Below, piece by piece: positions 8,580 through 15,556 of a stretch of 38,534 nt of DNA. The stretch is taken from contig CAMEYM010000001.1 in assembly GCA_945947575.1 (NCBI GenBank), positions 158,582 to 197,115 of the forward strand, given 5' to 3'. The translations under genes were made by a program, and so were the position numbers. How positions within the stretch are numbered: the first letter of the stretch is position 1; each line of letters starts with the position of its first letter. Under the pieces are notes generated by a model. It was not told the origin of the DNA. It saw only the letters and a list, made by a program, of their open reading frames with translations, and did not search any database. This DNA comes from Rhizobium sp. Q54. Its GTDB lineage: Bacteria; Pseudomonadota; Alphaproteobacteria; UBA2966; CAIVPW01.

Positions 8580-8605
8580 TCTTGCGTCACCAGTCGGCGT
8601 GACAG

Positions 8606-9538
8606 TCAGGGGGCGAGGTTCGCTTTGACCACTCTCGCCCGGAACTCGAACACGTTCGGATTGTCGGTATCCACGATCGCCTCGATCCAGTGATGGTCGG
8701 GCGTCCCGAACGTCTGCACGCGCGTCAGGTTTTCGAGCACGCGCTCGCGGCTGTCGCGCATCGGCTTGTCGATCAGGAACCGGTTGTCGTCGCCTTCCAC
8801 CAGCACTACGGGACCGCCGAACTTCACCGTCTCATTGAACAGCACCTCGAAGAACTGCTCGGTGTAGCCGAAGCCGACGCCGCCGTTCGGGAAGACATTG
8901 GCGCGCGTGAACAGCATCACGGCGCGGCTGCCCGCCGCCTTGGCCGCCGCGAACGACGCCGTCATCCACGCCCGGTTGGCGCGGTCGCGCTCGACCGCTT
9001 CCGGCCGGCCGCCGTTGTTGCCGCCGCCGACCACGTGGATGGTCAGGAACGTCACGTCGCCCATCTGCCAGCGCGCGTTCTCGGAATACTTGGCGTACGT
9101 CCCGCCCTCGGCGCTCTGGCGCAGCAGCTTGATCGGCGGCGCGCCTAAGCTCTGGTCGGTCCCGAAGAACAGCTCGCGCACGCGCGCCAGGCGGTGGTCG
9201 CGCTCGTCGCGGCAGGCGAACCACTCGTTGTCGCCCGGCGTGAAGATGAGCGGCCGCTGCATCGCCGCGAATTGCGCGTGCCGGCGCACCAGGGCAGGGT
9301 CGGTGCACATCTCCTGCGGATGGCCGGCGTCGCCATTGTGGACGACGAACGCCACCGGCGCGGCGTTGATGTCCGCCAACAGCCGCCGCAGGTGCGTCTC
9401 ATGGTCCACCGGCGCGTTCTGCTCGCTGTACCCGACGCCGCCGATCAGGGCGATCGAGAAAACCGGGGCTGCGATGGCAGTGGGCACGGCGGCCGTTAGC
9501 ACGGCGCCGCTCAAGGCAAAGGCGTGGAGTGCGTTCAT
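8606..9538 (-). CDS. Secreted calcineurin-like phosphoesterase family protein, possibly degenerate
   Basis: 310 residues starting at MNALHAFALSGAVLTAAV, a signal peptide with cleavage near AIAA. Metallophosphoesterase elements are HNGDAG (68-72) and PGDNEW (101-106), plus a later EGDDNRF. Relatives usually begin the mature domain with an IGD-P-Y motif whose Asp binds metal; here it reads LIGGVGYS, with Gly at about position 34. Loss of that ligand could mean reduced activity or a binding role. The start is preferred over long upstream extensions because those give no plausible protein and would cross the SRP RNA region. The substrate is unknown. Confidence 0.75.
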   Translation of the reverse strand: MNALHAFALSGAVLTAAVPTAIAAPVFSIALIGGVGYSEQNAPVDHETHLRRLLADINAAPVAFVVHNGDAGHPQEMCTDPALVRRHAQFAAMQRPLIFTPGDNEWFACRDERDHRLARVRELFFGTDQSLGAPPIKLLRQSAEGGTYAKYSENARWQMGDVTFLTIHVVGGGNNGGRPEAVERDRANRAWMTASFAAAKAAGSRAVMLFTRANVFPNGGVGFGYTEQFFEVLFNETVKFGGPVVLVEGDDNRFLIDKPMRDSRERVLENLTRVQTFGTPDHHWIEAIVDTDNPNVFEFRARVVKANLAP

Positions 9539-9579
9539 GCGGTCGAAGCTTACCTGCGTCCACAAGGCTCGCCCAGCAG

Positions 9580-9592
9580 ATACGAAACGTAT
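9580..9592. promoter_or_regulatory. Palindrome, possible operator
   Basis: ATACG-aaa-CGTAT is a perfect inverted repeat upstream of the metallophosphatase start and abutting a plus-strand TTGACG. Its position suits a repressor site. The regulator is unknown. Confidence 0.3.
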
Positions 9593-9620
9593 TGACGAGG
9601 GCGCGTAGTGCGTGTATTTC
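9592..9620 (+). promoter_or_regulatory. Sigma70-like promoter for an unassigned plus-strand transcript
   Basis: TTGACG at 9592-9597, a 17-base spacer, and TATTTC at 9615-9620. Predicted transcription starts near 9627 and runs towards the SRP RNA gene with no annotated gene in between. Confidence 0.4.
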
Positions 9621-9782
9621 TGCCGCTGATCCAAGGATATTTGCGACACGAAGCGTACCTGTGCCACAGCGGTGCGTGCCAATCGAAAGCGCCAATGAAC
9701 GCAAAGAAGCCGCGTGCGATACGCAAGAATACGCGAGCGATATCGCGGACGGACGCCCGCGACAGGCCTTCGATCCGCGTAA

Positions 9783-9803
9783 TCCCGCGTTCTTTGCGCG
9801 GGA
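9783..9803. repeat. GC-rich hairpin upstream of ffs
   Basis: TCCCGCG-ttctttg-CGCGGGA is a perfect 7-bp stem with a 7-base loop. No U-tract follows on the plus strand. It could be the 3' hairpin of a small transcript from the promoter at 9592-9620, or unrelated structure. Confidence 0.45.
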
Positions 9804-9857
9804 CGACCGCCGTGCGGGCGAGAAAAATCGGCGAGGCGGCTGGCGACGACCCGTACG

Positions 9858-9888
9858 TTGACTCTCGGTGTCCGCGCCCCCTTATTCT
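9858..9888 (+). promoter_or_regulatory. Promoter of the SRP RNA gene
   Basis: TTGACT at 9858-9863 and TATTCT at 9883-9888 with a 19-base spacer (or TTATTC with 18). The predicted start falls about 7 bases later, at the 5' end of the SRP RNA. Confidence 0.55.
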
Positions 9889-9894
9889 CCCCTC

Positions 9895-9991
9895 GGGAGG
9901 CTGGCGGGCGGACGGGTCCCTCGCCAACCCGGCCAGGTCCGGAAGGAAGCAACCGTAACGAGCCGGACCCGGGTCGTTCGTCCAGTCTCCC
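9895..9991 (+). ncRNA. ffs: Signal recognition particle RNA, small bacterial (4.5S) type
   Basis: RNA partner of Ffh in co-translational membrane targeting. The conserved domain IV is present: CCAGGTCCGGAAGGAAGCA near 9933-9951, including the GGAA tetraloop and the asymmetric loop bases of the Ffh site. The ends pair: GGAGGCTGG near the 5' end with CCAGTCTCC at the 3' end, giving a hairpin of about 97 nucleotides, the usual size of the Alu-less form. It lies upstream of dnaX, a neighbourhood common in alphaproteobacteria. The exact ends are inferred from the pairing. Confidence 0.93.
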
Positions 9992-10008
9992 ACCTCGCCT
10001 CTGCCGTC

Positions 10009-10032
10009 ATTGCGAGCCGTAGGCGAAGCAAT
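10009..10032. repeat. Short palindromic repeat of a type widespread in alphaproteobacteria
   Basis: ATTGC-ga-GCC-gta-GGC-gaa-GCAAT folds into an almost perfect hairpin; the surrounding CGTCATTGCGAG and GAAGCAATCC match a dispersed intergenic element I know from Bradyrhizobium and relatives. It sits between ffs and dnaX. Only one copy was noticed in this window. Confidence 0.6.
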
Positions 10033-10079
10033 CCAGGGCGCCCGACTCCGGCCGCGGTTACCCCGTAAACTGACCCCGA

Positions 10080-11918
10080 ATGGCAAACGCGTACCGCGTA
10101 CTGGCGCGCAAATACCGTCCGACGACGCTGGCCGAGCTCGTCGGCCAGGACGTGCTGGTGCGCACCCTCACCAACGCCTTCTCGTCGGGCCGCATCGCCC
10201 ACGCCTTCCTGCTCACCGGCGTGCGCGGCGTCGGCAAGACGACGACCGCGCGCATCATCGCCCGCGCCATGAACTGCATCGGCCCCGACGGCAAGAGTGG
10301 GCCGACCATCGCGCCGTGCGGGGTGTGCGAGCACTGCAAGGCCATCGCCGAGGACCGCTCGGTGGACGTGCTCGAGATCGACGCCGCCACCCACAACGGC
10401 GTCGACGACATCCGCGCCCTGACCGAAGGCTCGCGCTACGCGCCGCTCAACGCGCGCACCAAGGTCTACATCCTCGACGAGATGCACATGCTGTCCAAGG
10501 CCGCCGTCGCGGCCTTGCTCAAGACTCTGGAAGAGCCGCCGCCGCACGTCGTCTTCATCTTCGCGACGACCGAGATCCGCAAGCTGCCGCTCACCATCCT
10601 GTCGCGCTGCCAGCGCTTCGACCTGCGCCGCGTCGAGCCGCCGCTCTTGGCCCAGCACCTCACCAACATCTGCGCCAAGGAAAGCGTCACCATCGAAGAG
10701 GAGGCCGCGCTCATGCTGGGGCGCGCCGCCGACGGCTCGGTGCGCGACGGCCTGTCCTTGCTGGACCAGGCGATGGCCTTGTCGCAGGACAAGATCACGT
10801 CCGCGCTCGTCCAGGAGATGCTCGGCCTCGCCGATCGCAGCCGCACCTTCGACCTCCTGGACGCGCTGTTCTCCGGCAACGTCACGGATGCGCTCGGCAA
10901 CCTGCGCGCCCAGTACGACCTCGGCGCCGACCCCGTGCTGGTGCTGCAGGACCTAATGGACCTCGTCCACTGGCTGACGCGCCTCAAGGCCGTGCCCACC
11001 AGTCCCGATCGCGCCGCCCGCACCGCCGCCGAGCAAGAGCGCGGCCGCGCCAGCGCCACCAAGGTGTCGATGCCGACGCTCGCCCGCGCTTGGTCGATGC
11101 TGCTCAAGGGCCTCGATGAAGCCGCCCAGGCGCCCGACCCGATGGCCGCGGTGGAAATGGTCCTCGTGCGCCTCGCCTACGTCGCCGACATGCCGAGCCC
11201 CGCCGAGGTCGTCGAGAAGCTCAACGCACGTCCCGCGCCGGCCGCCGAGGCGCGCGTCTCCCAGCGGGTCGCGCCGCTCGCGCCGCCTCCACCCCCGGCC
11301 GCGCGGGCCAGCGCGCCGCCGCCGTCGTCCGCCCCGTCGCCCGCTGCGTCGCGTCCGCCCAAGCCGCCGGATCCCGTTCTGCGCGAAGCGTCCTGGGATA
11401 AGGGCGCGGGCCGCGCGACCTCCAACCGCGCCAAGGGACCGGACGGCCCGGTCGCGCCGTATCCCACCCTGTCGCAACCGCCGCGCGCGCCGATCCCCAA
11501 GATCGAAACCTTCGCCGACGTCATCCGCGTCATGGGTGAGCGCAGCGAGCCGCGTCTGCGCGCCGAGCTCATGCAAGGCGTGCACATCGTCAAGTTCGTG
11601 CCCGGCAGCATCGACTTGCGCCTGAATGCGCGCGCGCAGAAAGACCTGCCGCAGCGCTTGGTGCTCAAGCTGCAGGAATGGACCGGCACCATGTGGATCA
11701 GCACGCTATCCCGCGAGCAGGGCGAGCCGACCTACGCCGAGCAGGAAGCAGCAGTGCGCGAAGCGCGCATGACCGAGGCGCGCGCCGACCCTGCGGTGCA
11801 GGCGGTGCTCGCCGCCTTCCCCGGCGCCGAGATCCGCGACGTGCGCGACATCGCCAAGGCCGCGCCGGCACCAGAGCCGACGGACCCGACGACAGACCCC
11901 GGCGACGACCTTTCATGA
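10080..11918 (+). CDS. dnaX: DNA polymerase III subunit gamma/tau
   Basis: Clamp-loader ATPase of the replicative polymerase, 612 residues. Walker A is GVRGVGKT at 47-54. Zinc-binding cysteines are C66, C80, C83 and C86. Walker B with DEMH is at 133-136 and the sensor SRC motif at 175-177. A Pro/Ala-rich linker at about 385-450 precedes the tau-specific C-terminal region that contacts the polymerase. No obvious slippery A-rich frameshift site was seen, so a separate gamma form is not supported. It is followed 10 bases later by ybaB and then recR, a classic cluster. Confidence 0.97.
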   Translation: MANAYRVLARKYRPTTLAELVGQDVLVRTLTNAFSSGRIAHAFLLTGVRGVGKTTTARIIARAMNCIGPDGKSGPTIAPCGVCEHCKAIAEDRSVDVLEIDAATHNGVDDIRALTEGSRYAPLNARTKVYILDEMHMLSKAAVAALLKTLEEPPPHVVFIFATTEIRKLPLTILSRCQRFDLRRVEPPLLAQHLTNICAKESVTIEEEAALMLGRAADGSVRDGLSLLDQAMALSQDKITSALVQEMLGLADRSRTFDLLDALFSGNVTDALGNLRAQYDLGADPVLVLQDLMDLVHWLTRLKAVPTSPDRAARTAAEQERGRASATKVSMPTLARAWSMLLKGLDEAAQAPDPMAAVEMVLVRLAYVADMPSPAEVVEKLNARPAPAAEARVSQRVAPLAPPPPPAARASAPPPSSAPSPAASRPPKPPDPVLREASWDKGAGRATSNRAKGPDGPVAPYPTLSQPPRAPIPKIETFADVIRVMGERSEPRLRAELMQGVHIVKFVPGSIDLRLNARAQKDLPQRLVLKLQEWTGTMWISTLSREQGEPTYAEQEAAVREARMTEARADPAVQAVLAAFPGAEIRDVRDIAKAAPAPEPTDPTTDPGDDLS

Positions 11919-11928
11919 AAGTGGAGAC

Positions 11929-12255
11929 ATGCTGAAGAACATCGGCCAGATGATGCGTCAGGCGAAGGACATCCAGTCGCGTGTCGAGGAAGCGCAGGGA
12001 CGCATCGCCACCATCGAGGCGACCGGCACCTCCGGCGGCGGCCTCGTCGAGGTCACCGTCACCGGCAAGGGCGAGATGCGCAGCCTCAAGATCGACCCGA
12101 GCCTCGTAAAGGACGAGGAGCGCGAGATGCTCTCCGACCTCATCATCGCCGCCCACAACGACGCCCGCGCCAAGGTCCAGGCCCGGGTGCAAGACGAGAT
12201 CGGCAAAGCCACCGGCGGCCTCAACCTGCCCCCGGGCTTCGGCCTGCCGTTCTGA
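11929..12255 (+). CDS. ybaB: YbaB/EbfC family nucleoid-associated protein
   Basis: 108 residues, the normal length for this dimeric DNA-binding protein. It begins [18 protein letters not shown], has the central [19 protein letters not shown] strand region, and ends with the usual Gly/Pro-rich tail [13 protein letters not shown]. The ribosome site is GTGGAG just upstream. It lies between dnaX and recR, and its stop overlaps the recR start (TGATG), so it is co-translated with the recombination mediator. Confidence 0.95.
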   Translation: MLKNIGQMMRQAKDIQSRVEEAQGRIATIEATGTSGGGLVEVTVTGKGEMRSLKIDPSLVKDEEREMLSDLIIAAHNDARAKVQARVQDEIGKATGGLNLPPGFGLPF

Positions 12256-12857
12256 TGGACTCGTCCGGCGGCGATCTGGACCGCCTCATGCAGCTCTTGG
12301 CGCGCATCCCGGGCCTCGGCCCGCGCTCTGCGCGCCGCGCCGCCTTGCACCTCCTGCGCAAGCGCGAGGCGCTGCTCGTCCCGCTCGCCGACGCGCTGAC
12401 GCGGGCTGCTGCCAACGTCCGCCGCTGCGGCGTGTGCGGAAATTTGGACTCCGCCGACCCGTGCGCCATCTGCCGCGACGAGCGCCGCGACGTGTCCATC
12501 CTGTGCGTGGTCGAAGACGTCGCCGACCTGTGGGCGCTCGAGCGCGCTGGTGCCTATCGCGGCCGCTATCACGTCCTCGGCGGCACCCTGTCGGCGCTCG
12601 ACGGCGTCAATCCCGACGACCTCGCCATTCCGGGCCTGCTGACGCGCGCCAAGAGTCCCGAGGTGCGCGAAGTCATCCTCGCCACCAACGCGACGGTGGA
12701 GGGCCAGACCACCGCCCACTACATCGCCGACCGCCTCGTCGGCACGGATGTGAAGGTGACCGCACTCGCTCACGGCATGCCCATGGGCGGCGAACTCGAC
12801 TACCTGGACGACGGCACCCTCGGCTGGGCCGTCAAATCTCGCCGCCCGCTGACATGA
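12255..12857 (+). CDS. recR: Recombination protein RecR
   Basis: Works with RecO and RecF to load RecA on gapped DNA. 200 residues, the standard length. The N-terminal helix-hairpin-helix has [20 protein letters not shown]. The C4 zinc finger uses C58, C61, C70 and C73. The Toprim domain begins at [16 protein letters not shown] and includes [14 protein letters not shown]. It overlaps ybaB by one base. Confidence 0.97.
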   Translation: MDSSGGDLDRLMQLLARIPGLGPRSARRAALHLLRKREALLVPLADALTRAAANVRRCGVCGNLDSADPCAICRDERRDVSILCVVEDVADLWALERAGAYRGRYHVLGGTLSALDGVNPDDLAIPGLLTRAKSPEVREVILATNATVEGQTTAHYIADRLVGTDVKVTALAHGMPMGGELDYLDDGTLGWAVKSRRPLT

Positions 12858-12862
12858 TCCGA

Positions 12863-12879
12863 CTCGCCGGGACGGCGAG
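12863..12879. terminator. Candidate hairpin between convergent recR and the histone-like gene
   Basis: CTCGCC-gggac-GGCGAG is a perfect 6-bp stem 5 bases after the recR stop. There is no U-tract on either strand, so a termination function is tentative. Confidence 0.35.
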
Positions 12880-12898
12880 GGGAACATCAAAGGCTCAC

Positions 12899-13585
12899 TC
12901 AGCGCCGCTTCGACACCGGCGCCTTGCGCCGCGCCTTCGCCTTGCTCTTGGACTTGGCGGGCATCGCGCGGCGAACGGGCTTCTTATTCGTCGCGCGCGC
13001 CTTGGTGGCGCGCGCCTTCACCGTGCCGGCGCGCTTGGTCTTGGTCGCCGCCTTGCGCTTCGGAGCGGCCGCTTTCGTGGCGCGCTTGGGCGCTGCCTTG
13101 CGCGCCGCCGCCGCGCGCTTCGGTGCAGCTTTGCGGACCGGAGCCTTGCTCATCTTGCGCGCCGCCGTCTTGGGTGCGGCTCGCTTCGGGGCCTTCTCGC
13201 CGGCATCGCGCTTGTCCTCGTCGCCCTCGTCATCGCGCGCCTGGAACTCGCCACCCTCGCGGCCGTCGTCGTCGAGGACCTCGGTGCGGCGCGCACGCGC
13301 CACCGCCGGGGCACGGGGTGGGCCGCCATATCCGCGCGCTGCAGCCTCATCGTGACCCGAGCGGGCCGGTTGCCAGTGATGTCCCTCGGCATGGGTGAGT
13401 TCTTCGGGGCTCGTCACGGGCTCGCCGGTGCCGTTCGCCATCGGCACGCGCTGGTCGTCGTGGCGGGCCTGGTCCTTGAACCACTGCGGCTCGTGGCCGC
13501 GCCATACGTCCTTCGAGTCGCGGTCCGTGCCGGGCTTCTTGTCAGAAGTGCGCCGGTCAGCGCGGCGTGGGCGATCCATGGTCAT
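12899..13585 (-). CDS. Histone H1-like Lys/Ala/Pro-rich DNA-binding protein
   Basis: 228 residues. The N-terminal 100 residues are polar, with WFKDQARHDDQRVP and HHWQPARSGHDE. Then comes an acidic stretch (about 105-130), and residues 131-228 are an extremely basic tail built from imperfect repeats of the RKAAPKRA and KARAT type, like eukaryotic H1 tails and bacterial AlgP/Hc1 proteins. It probably binds DNA without sequence specificity. The start has a textbook ribosome site, AAGGAG six bases before the ATG; longer upstream frames do not look like protein. It lies between recR and rmuC. The N-terminal part is not recognised. Confidence 0.75.
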   Translation of the reverse strand: MTMDRPRRADRRTSDKKPGTDRDSKDVWRGHEPQWFKDQARHDDQRVPMANGTGEPVTSPEELTHAEGHHWQPARSGHDEAAARGYGGPPRAPAVARARRTEVLDDDGREGGEFQARDDEGDEDKRDAGEKAPKRAAPKTAARKMSKAPVRKAAPKRAAAARKAAPKRATKAAAPKRKAATKTKRAGTVKARATKARATNKKPVRRAMPAKSKSKAKARRKAPVSKRR

Positions 13586-13708
13586 GGTGCACTCCTTCAA
13601 GGCTGCGGGGTCGTGCGTCGCGCGGTTGCGCGCCCGGCGGCATGCTGCAAACAGACGCGTCTGCGGCCGAGGATGAGCCTGGAACGTATGCAGACTGTAA
13701 TGACAAAG

Positions 13709-13730
13709 CTGCGTCATGTGCGTGACGCAG
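13709..13730 (-). terminator. Rho-independent terminator after rmuC
   Basis: On the minus strand CTGCGTCA-cgcaca-TGACGCAG forms a perfect 8-bp stem 20 bases past the rmuC stop, followed by CTTTGTCATT. It also lies upstream of the histone-like gene, so it probably separates the two transcripts. Confidence 0.6.
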
Positions 13731-13750
13731 CCCGGAATGGTCGCTGCGCG

Positions 13751-14794
13751 CTATTGCCCGGGGAACAGGGTGGGAGTGCGCTGCTCGACGGCGGGCGGCT
13801 CCTCGACCGTCAGGTCCACCTCGCGGATCTTCTCCGCCCGGCGCTGGATCTTCTCCAGCGAGATGCGCACGTCGTTGAAGCTGCGCGTCGTGGTGTCGAA
13901 GTTGTTGCCGACCTTGGTGACGCGCTCGTCCAGCCGGCGCACGTCCTCGAGCAGCACCAAGACCTCGCGCTGGATGACCGCTGCCTGCTCGCGCATGCGC
14001 ACGTCGCGCAGGATGGCGCGGATGGTATTGAGCGTCGCCCACAGGGTGGTGGGCGAAACGATGTAGACCTTGCGCCGGTAGGACTCTTCGATGACGCCGC
14101 GGAAGTTCGAGTGCAGCTCGGCGTAGATCGCCTCGGACGGCAGGAACAGCAGCGCCGACTCGGCCGTCTCGTTCTGGACGATGTAACGCTCGGCGATATC
14201 GACGATGTGGGTCGTGATGTCGCGGGTGAACGAGCGCGTCGCGTTGACGCGGGCCACGTCGTCCTTGGCGTTGCGAAGCAGCTGGTAGCTCTCGAGCGGG
14301 AACTTGGCGTCGATCGCGATCGGCCCCGGTGGGTTGGGCAGCTGGATCATGCAGTCGCAGCGCTTGCCGTTCGACAGGGTCTTCTGGAACGAGTAGGCGC
14401 CCGGCGGCAACGCCGCCTCGATCAGGTCCTTGAGCTGAACCTCGCCGAACGCGCCGCGCGCCTGCTTGTTCGACAGGATGTCCTGCAGGCCGACCACCTG
14501 GGTGGACAGCTGGACGAGGTTCTTTTGCGCCTCGTCGATGACGGCCAGCCGCTCGCGGATCTCGCCGATGGTCTTGTCGGACCGGCCCAAGCCCTCGCCG
14601 ACGCGGGTGCCGAGGTCGCTCAAGCGCTCGCGGATGGTGCTGTGAATGACCTCCTGGGCGGCGCCGAGCTCGATGAACATGTCGCGCAACTTCGCAACCC
14701 GCGCCGTCTCGACGATGACGAACACCAGCAGGGTGACGAGCACGACGGCGGCGGCGGCTCCAGCGACGGGAAGGATCCAGGGGGCGAATTCCAT
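13751..14794 (-). CDS. rmuC: DNA recombination protein RmuC
   Basis: 347 residues. An N-terminal membrane helix (about 8-29) is followed by a coiled coil (about 35-110) and the RmuC domain, related to restriction-endonuclease-like nucleases. Diagnostic motifs are GAFGEVQLKDLIE, DCMIQLPN, IDAKFPLESY and VYIVSPTTLWATLNTIR. RmuC limits DNA rearrangements at inverted repeats in E. coli; its biochemical action is poorly known. The start MEFAPWILPVAG is chosen because it begins at the membrane helix. It is divergent from bolA by 73 bases. Confidence 0.94.
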   Translation of the reverse strand: MEFAPWILPVAGAAAAVVLVTLLVFVIVETARVAKLRDMFIELGAAQEVIHSTIRERLSDLGTRVGEGLGRSDKTIGEIRERLAVIDEAQKNLVQLSTQVVGLQDILSNKQARGAFGEVQLKDLIEAALPPGAYSFQKTLSNGKRCDCMIQLPNPPGPIAIDAKFPLESYQLLRNAKDDVARVNATRSFTRDITTHIVDIAERYIVQNETAESALLFLPSEAIYAELHSNFRGVIEESYRRKVYIVSPTTLWATLNTIRAILRDVRMREQAAVIQREVLVLLEDVRRLDERVTKVGNNFDTTTRSFNDVRISLEKIQRRAEKIREVDLTVEEPPAVEQRTPTLFPGQ

Positions 14795-14867
14795 GGCCGG
14801 GAAGGTAGCATCGTCGCGCGGGACGCGCGCGCTTGACGCCCCGCCCGCGCGGCCCCAGGTTTCTGCA

Positions 14868-15143
14868 ATGTCCGGTCCCATCTACGTCGCGATCGAGAGC
14901 AAGCTGCGCGAGCAATTTGCGCCGGACCGTTTGACGGTCATCGATGAGTCGCACCGTCATGAAGGTCATTCCGGCGCTCGTCCCGGCGGGGAGAGTCACT
15001 TCCGCGTCGAGATCGTGTCGGCCGCGTTCGCCGGAGTGTCGCGCACGGAGCGGCACCGCCGCGTTCATCGTGCGCTGGTTACCGAACTGGAAGGTGGCGT
15101 GCACGCTTTGGCGCTGCGGGTGCTTGCGCCGGGCGAGTCATAG
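14868..15143 (+). CDS. bolA: BolA family protein
   Basis: 91 residues, a single BolA/IbaG domain. It begins MSGPIYVAIESKLREQF and contains LTVIDESHRHEGH followed by ESHFRVEIVSAAF. The His residues in the HRHEGH-type loop are candidates for Fe-S binding with monothiol glutaredoxins. BolA proteins act in iron-sulfur trafficking and cell-shape or stress control. No glutaredoxin gene is adjacent. Confidence 0.93.
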   Translation: MSGPIYVAIESKLREQFAPDRLTVIDESHRHEGHSGARPGGESHFRVEIVSAAFAGVSRTERHRRVHRALVTELEGGVHALALRVLAPGES

Positions 15144-15229
15144 GTACGCTTGCGCTACCACCGCCGATAGCACCATCAGATCAAGTGTGGTAAGCAGGGC
15201 CCAAGTCCGCGTGCGTGTGTGGGGGATGC

Positions 15230-15556
15230 GTGCCGAGTTCTCTCGTCAGTAAGAACATCCGCATCTCCGGCCGGCGCACCAGCGTGCGACTTGAGCGCGA
15301 GATGTGGGATGCGCTCGCCGACATCGCCCGGCGCGAGAACGCCAATCTCAATCAGCTTTGCACGCACGTGGCGACGACGCGGCCGGACGGCGGCTTCACG
15401 TCGAACCTGCGCGTGTTCATCATGAATTACTTCCGCGCGCTTCAGACCGCGAACGCCAACACCAGCGGCAGGATGACAAACGAGGCCAACGTCGACAGCG
15501 CGACGCCGCCGGCGACGTCCTCGGGCGCGGTCCTGAACCTCTCCGCCAATAGGTAG
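15230..15556 (+). CDS. Ribbon-helix-helix domain protein with a C-terminal extension antisense to the next gene
   Basis: 108 residues from GTG, with GGGGGA about 5 bases upstream. Residues 1-70 match the RHH_4 type of putative DNA-binding proteins: SKNIRISGRRTSVRLEREMWDALADI, NLNQLCTHVA, and TSNLRVFIMNYFRA. Relatives usually stop soon after this NYFRA segment. Here 38 more low-complexity residues follow, encoded almost exactly where the convergent AEC gene ends, so the extension is read from that gene's antisense strand. It is likely a small regulator. The target is unknown. Confidence 0.75.
   Translation: MPSSLVSKNIRISGRRTSVRLEREMWDALADIARRENANLNQLCTHVATTRPDGGFTSNLRVFIMNYFRALQTANANTSGRMTNEANVDSATPPATSSGAVLNLSANR

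Larger units (their letters stand above)
9539..9893. other. Intergenic region of about 355 bases with promoter-like, palindromic and hairpin elements
   Basis: No convincing gene is seen. It holds a perfect palindrome (9580-9592), a plus-strand promoter-like pair (9592-9620), a GC-rich hairpin (9783-9803) and the ffs promoter (from 9858). A basic reading frame starts at ATG 9695 (MNAKKPRAIRKNTRAISR), but its frame runs into the SRP RNA gene and lacks a good ribosome site. The first part is lower in GC than the surrounding genes (9601-9660 is 32 of 60). Confidence 0.6.

Noticed and set aside
9695-9958. Basic 88-residue frame upstream of and into the SRP RNA
   Set aside because: Its end lies inside the SRP RNA gene and there is no good ribosome site; kept only as part of the possible-transcript finding, not as a gene.
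10080-11918. Programmed frameshift in dnaX
   Set aside because: No A-rich slippery heptamer with a downstream hairpin was seen in this GC-rich gene.
13164-13200. Tandem repeats in the histone-like gene as a CRISPR or satellite
   Set aside because: The repeats are imperfect, codon-phased and encode the Lys/Ala tail; there are no spacers.
12434-14836. Open frame of 800 codons on the plus strand through recR, the histone-like gene and rmuC
   Set aside because: It crosses three well-supported genes in other frames, and its composition is that of a GC-rich shadow.
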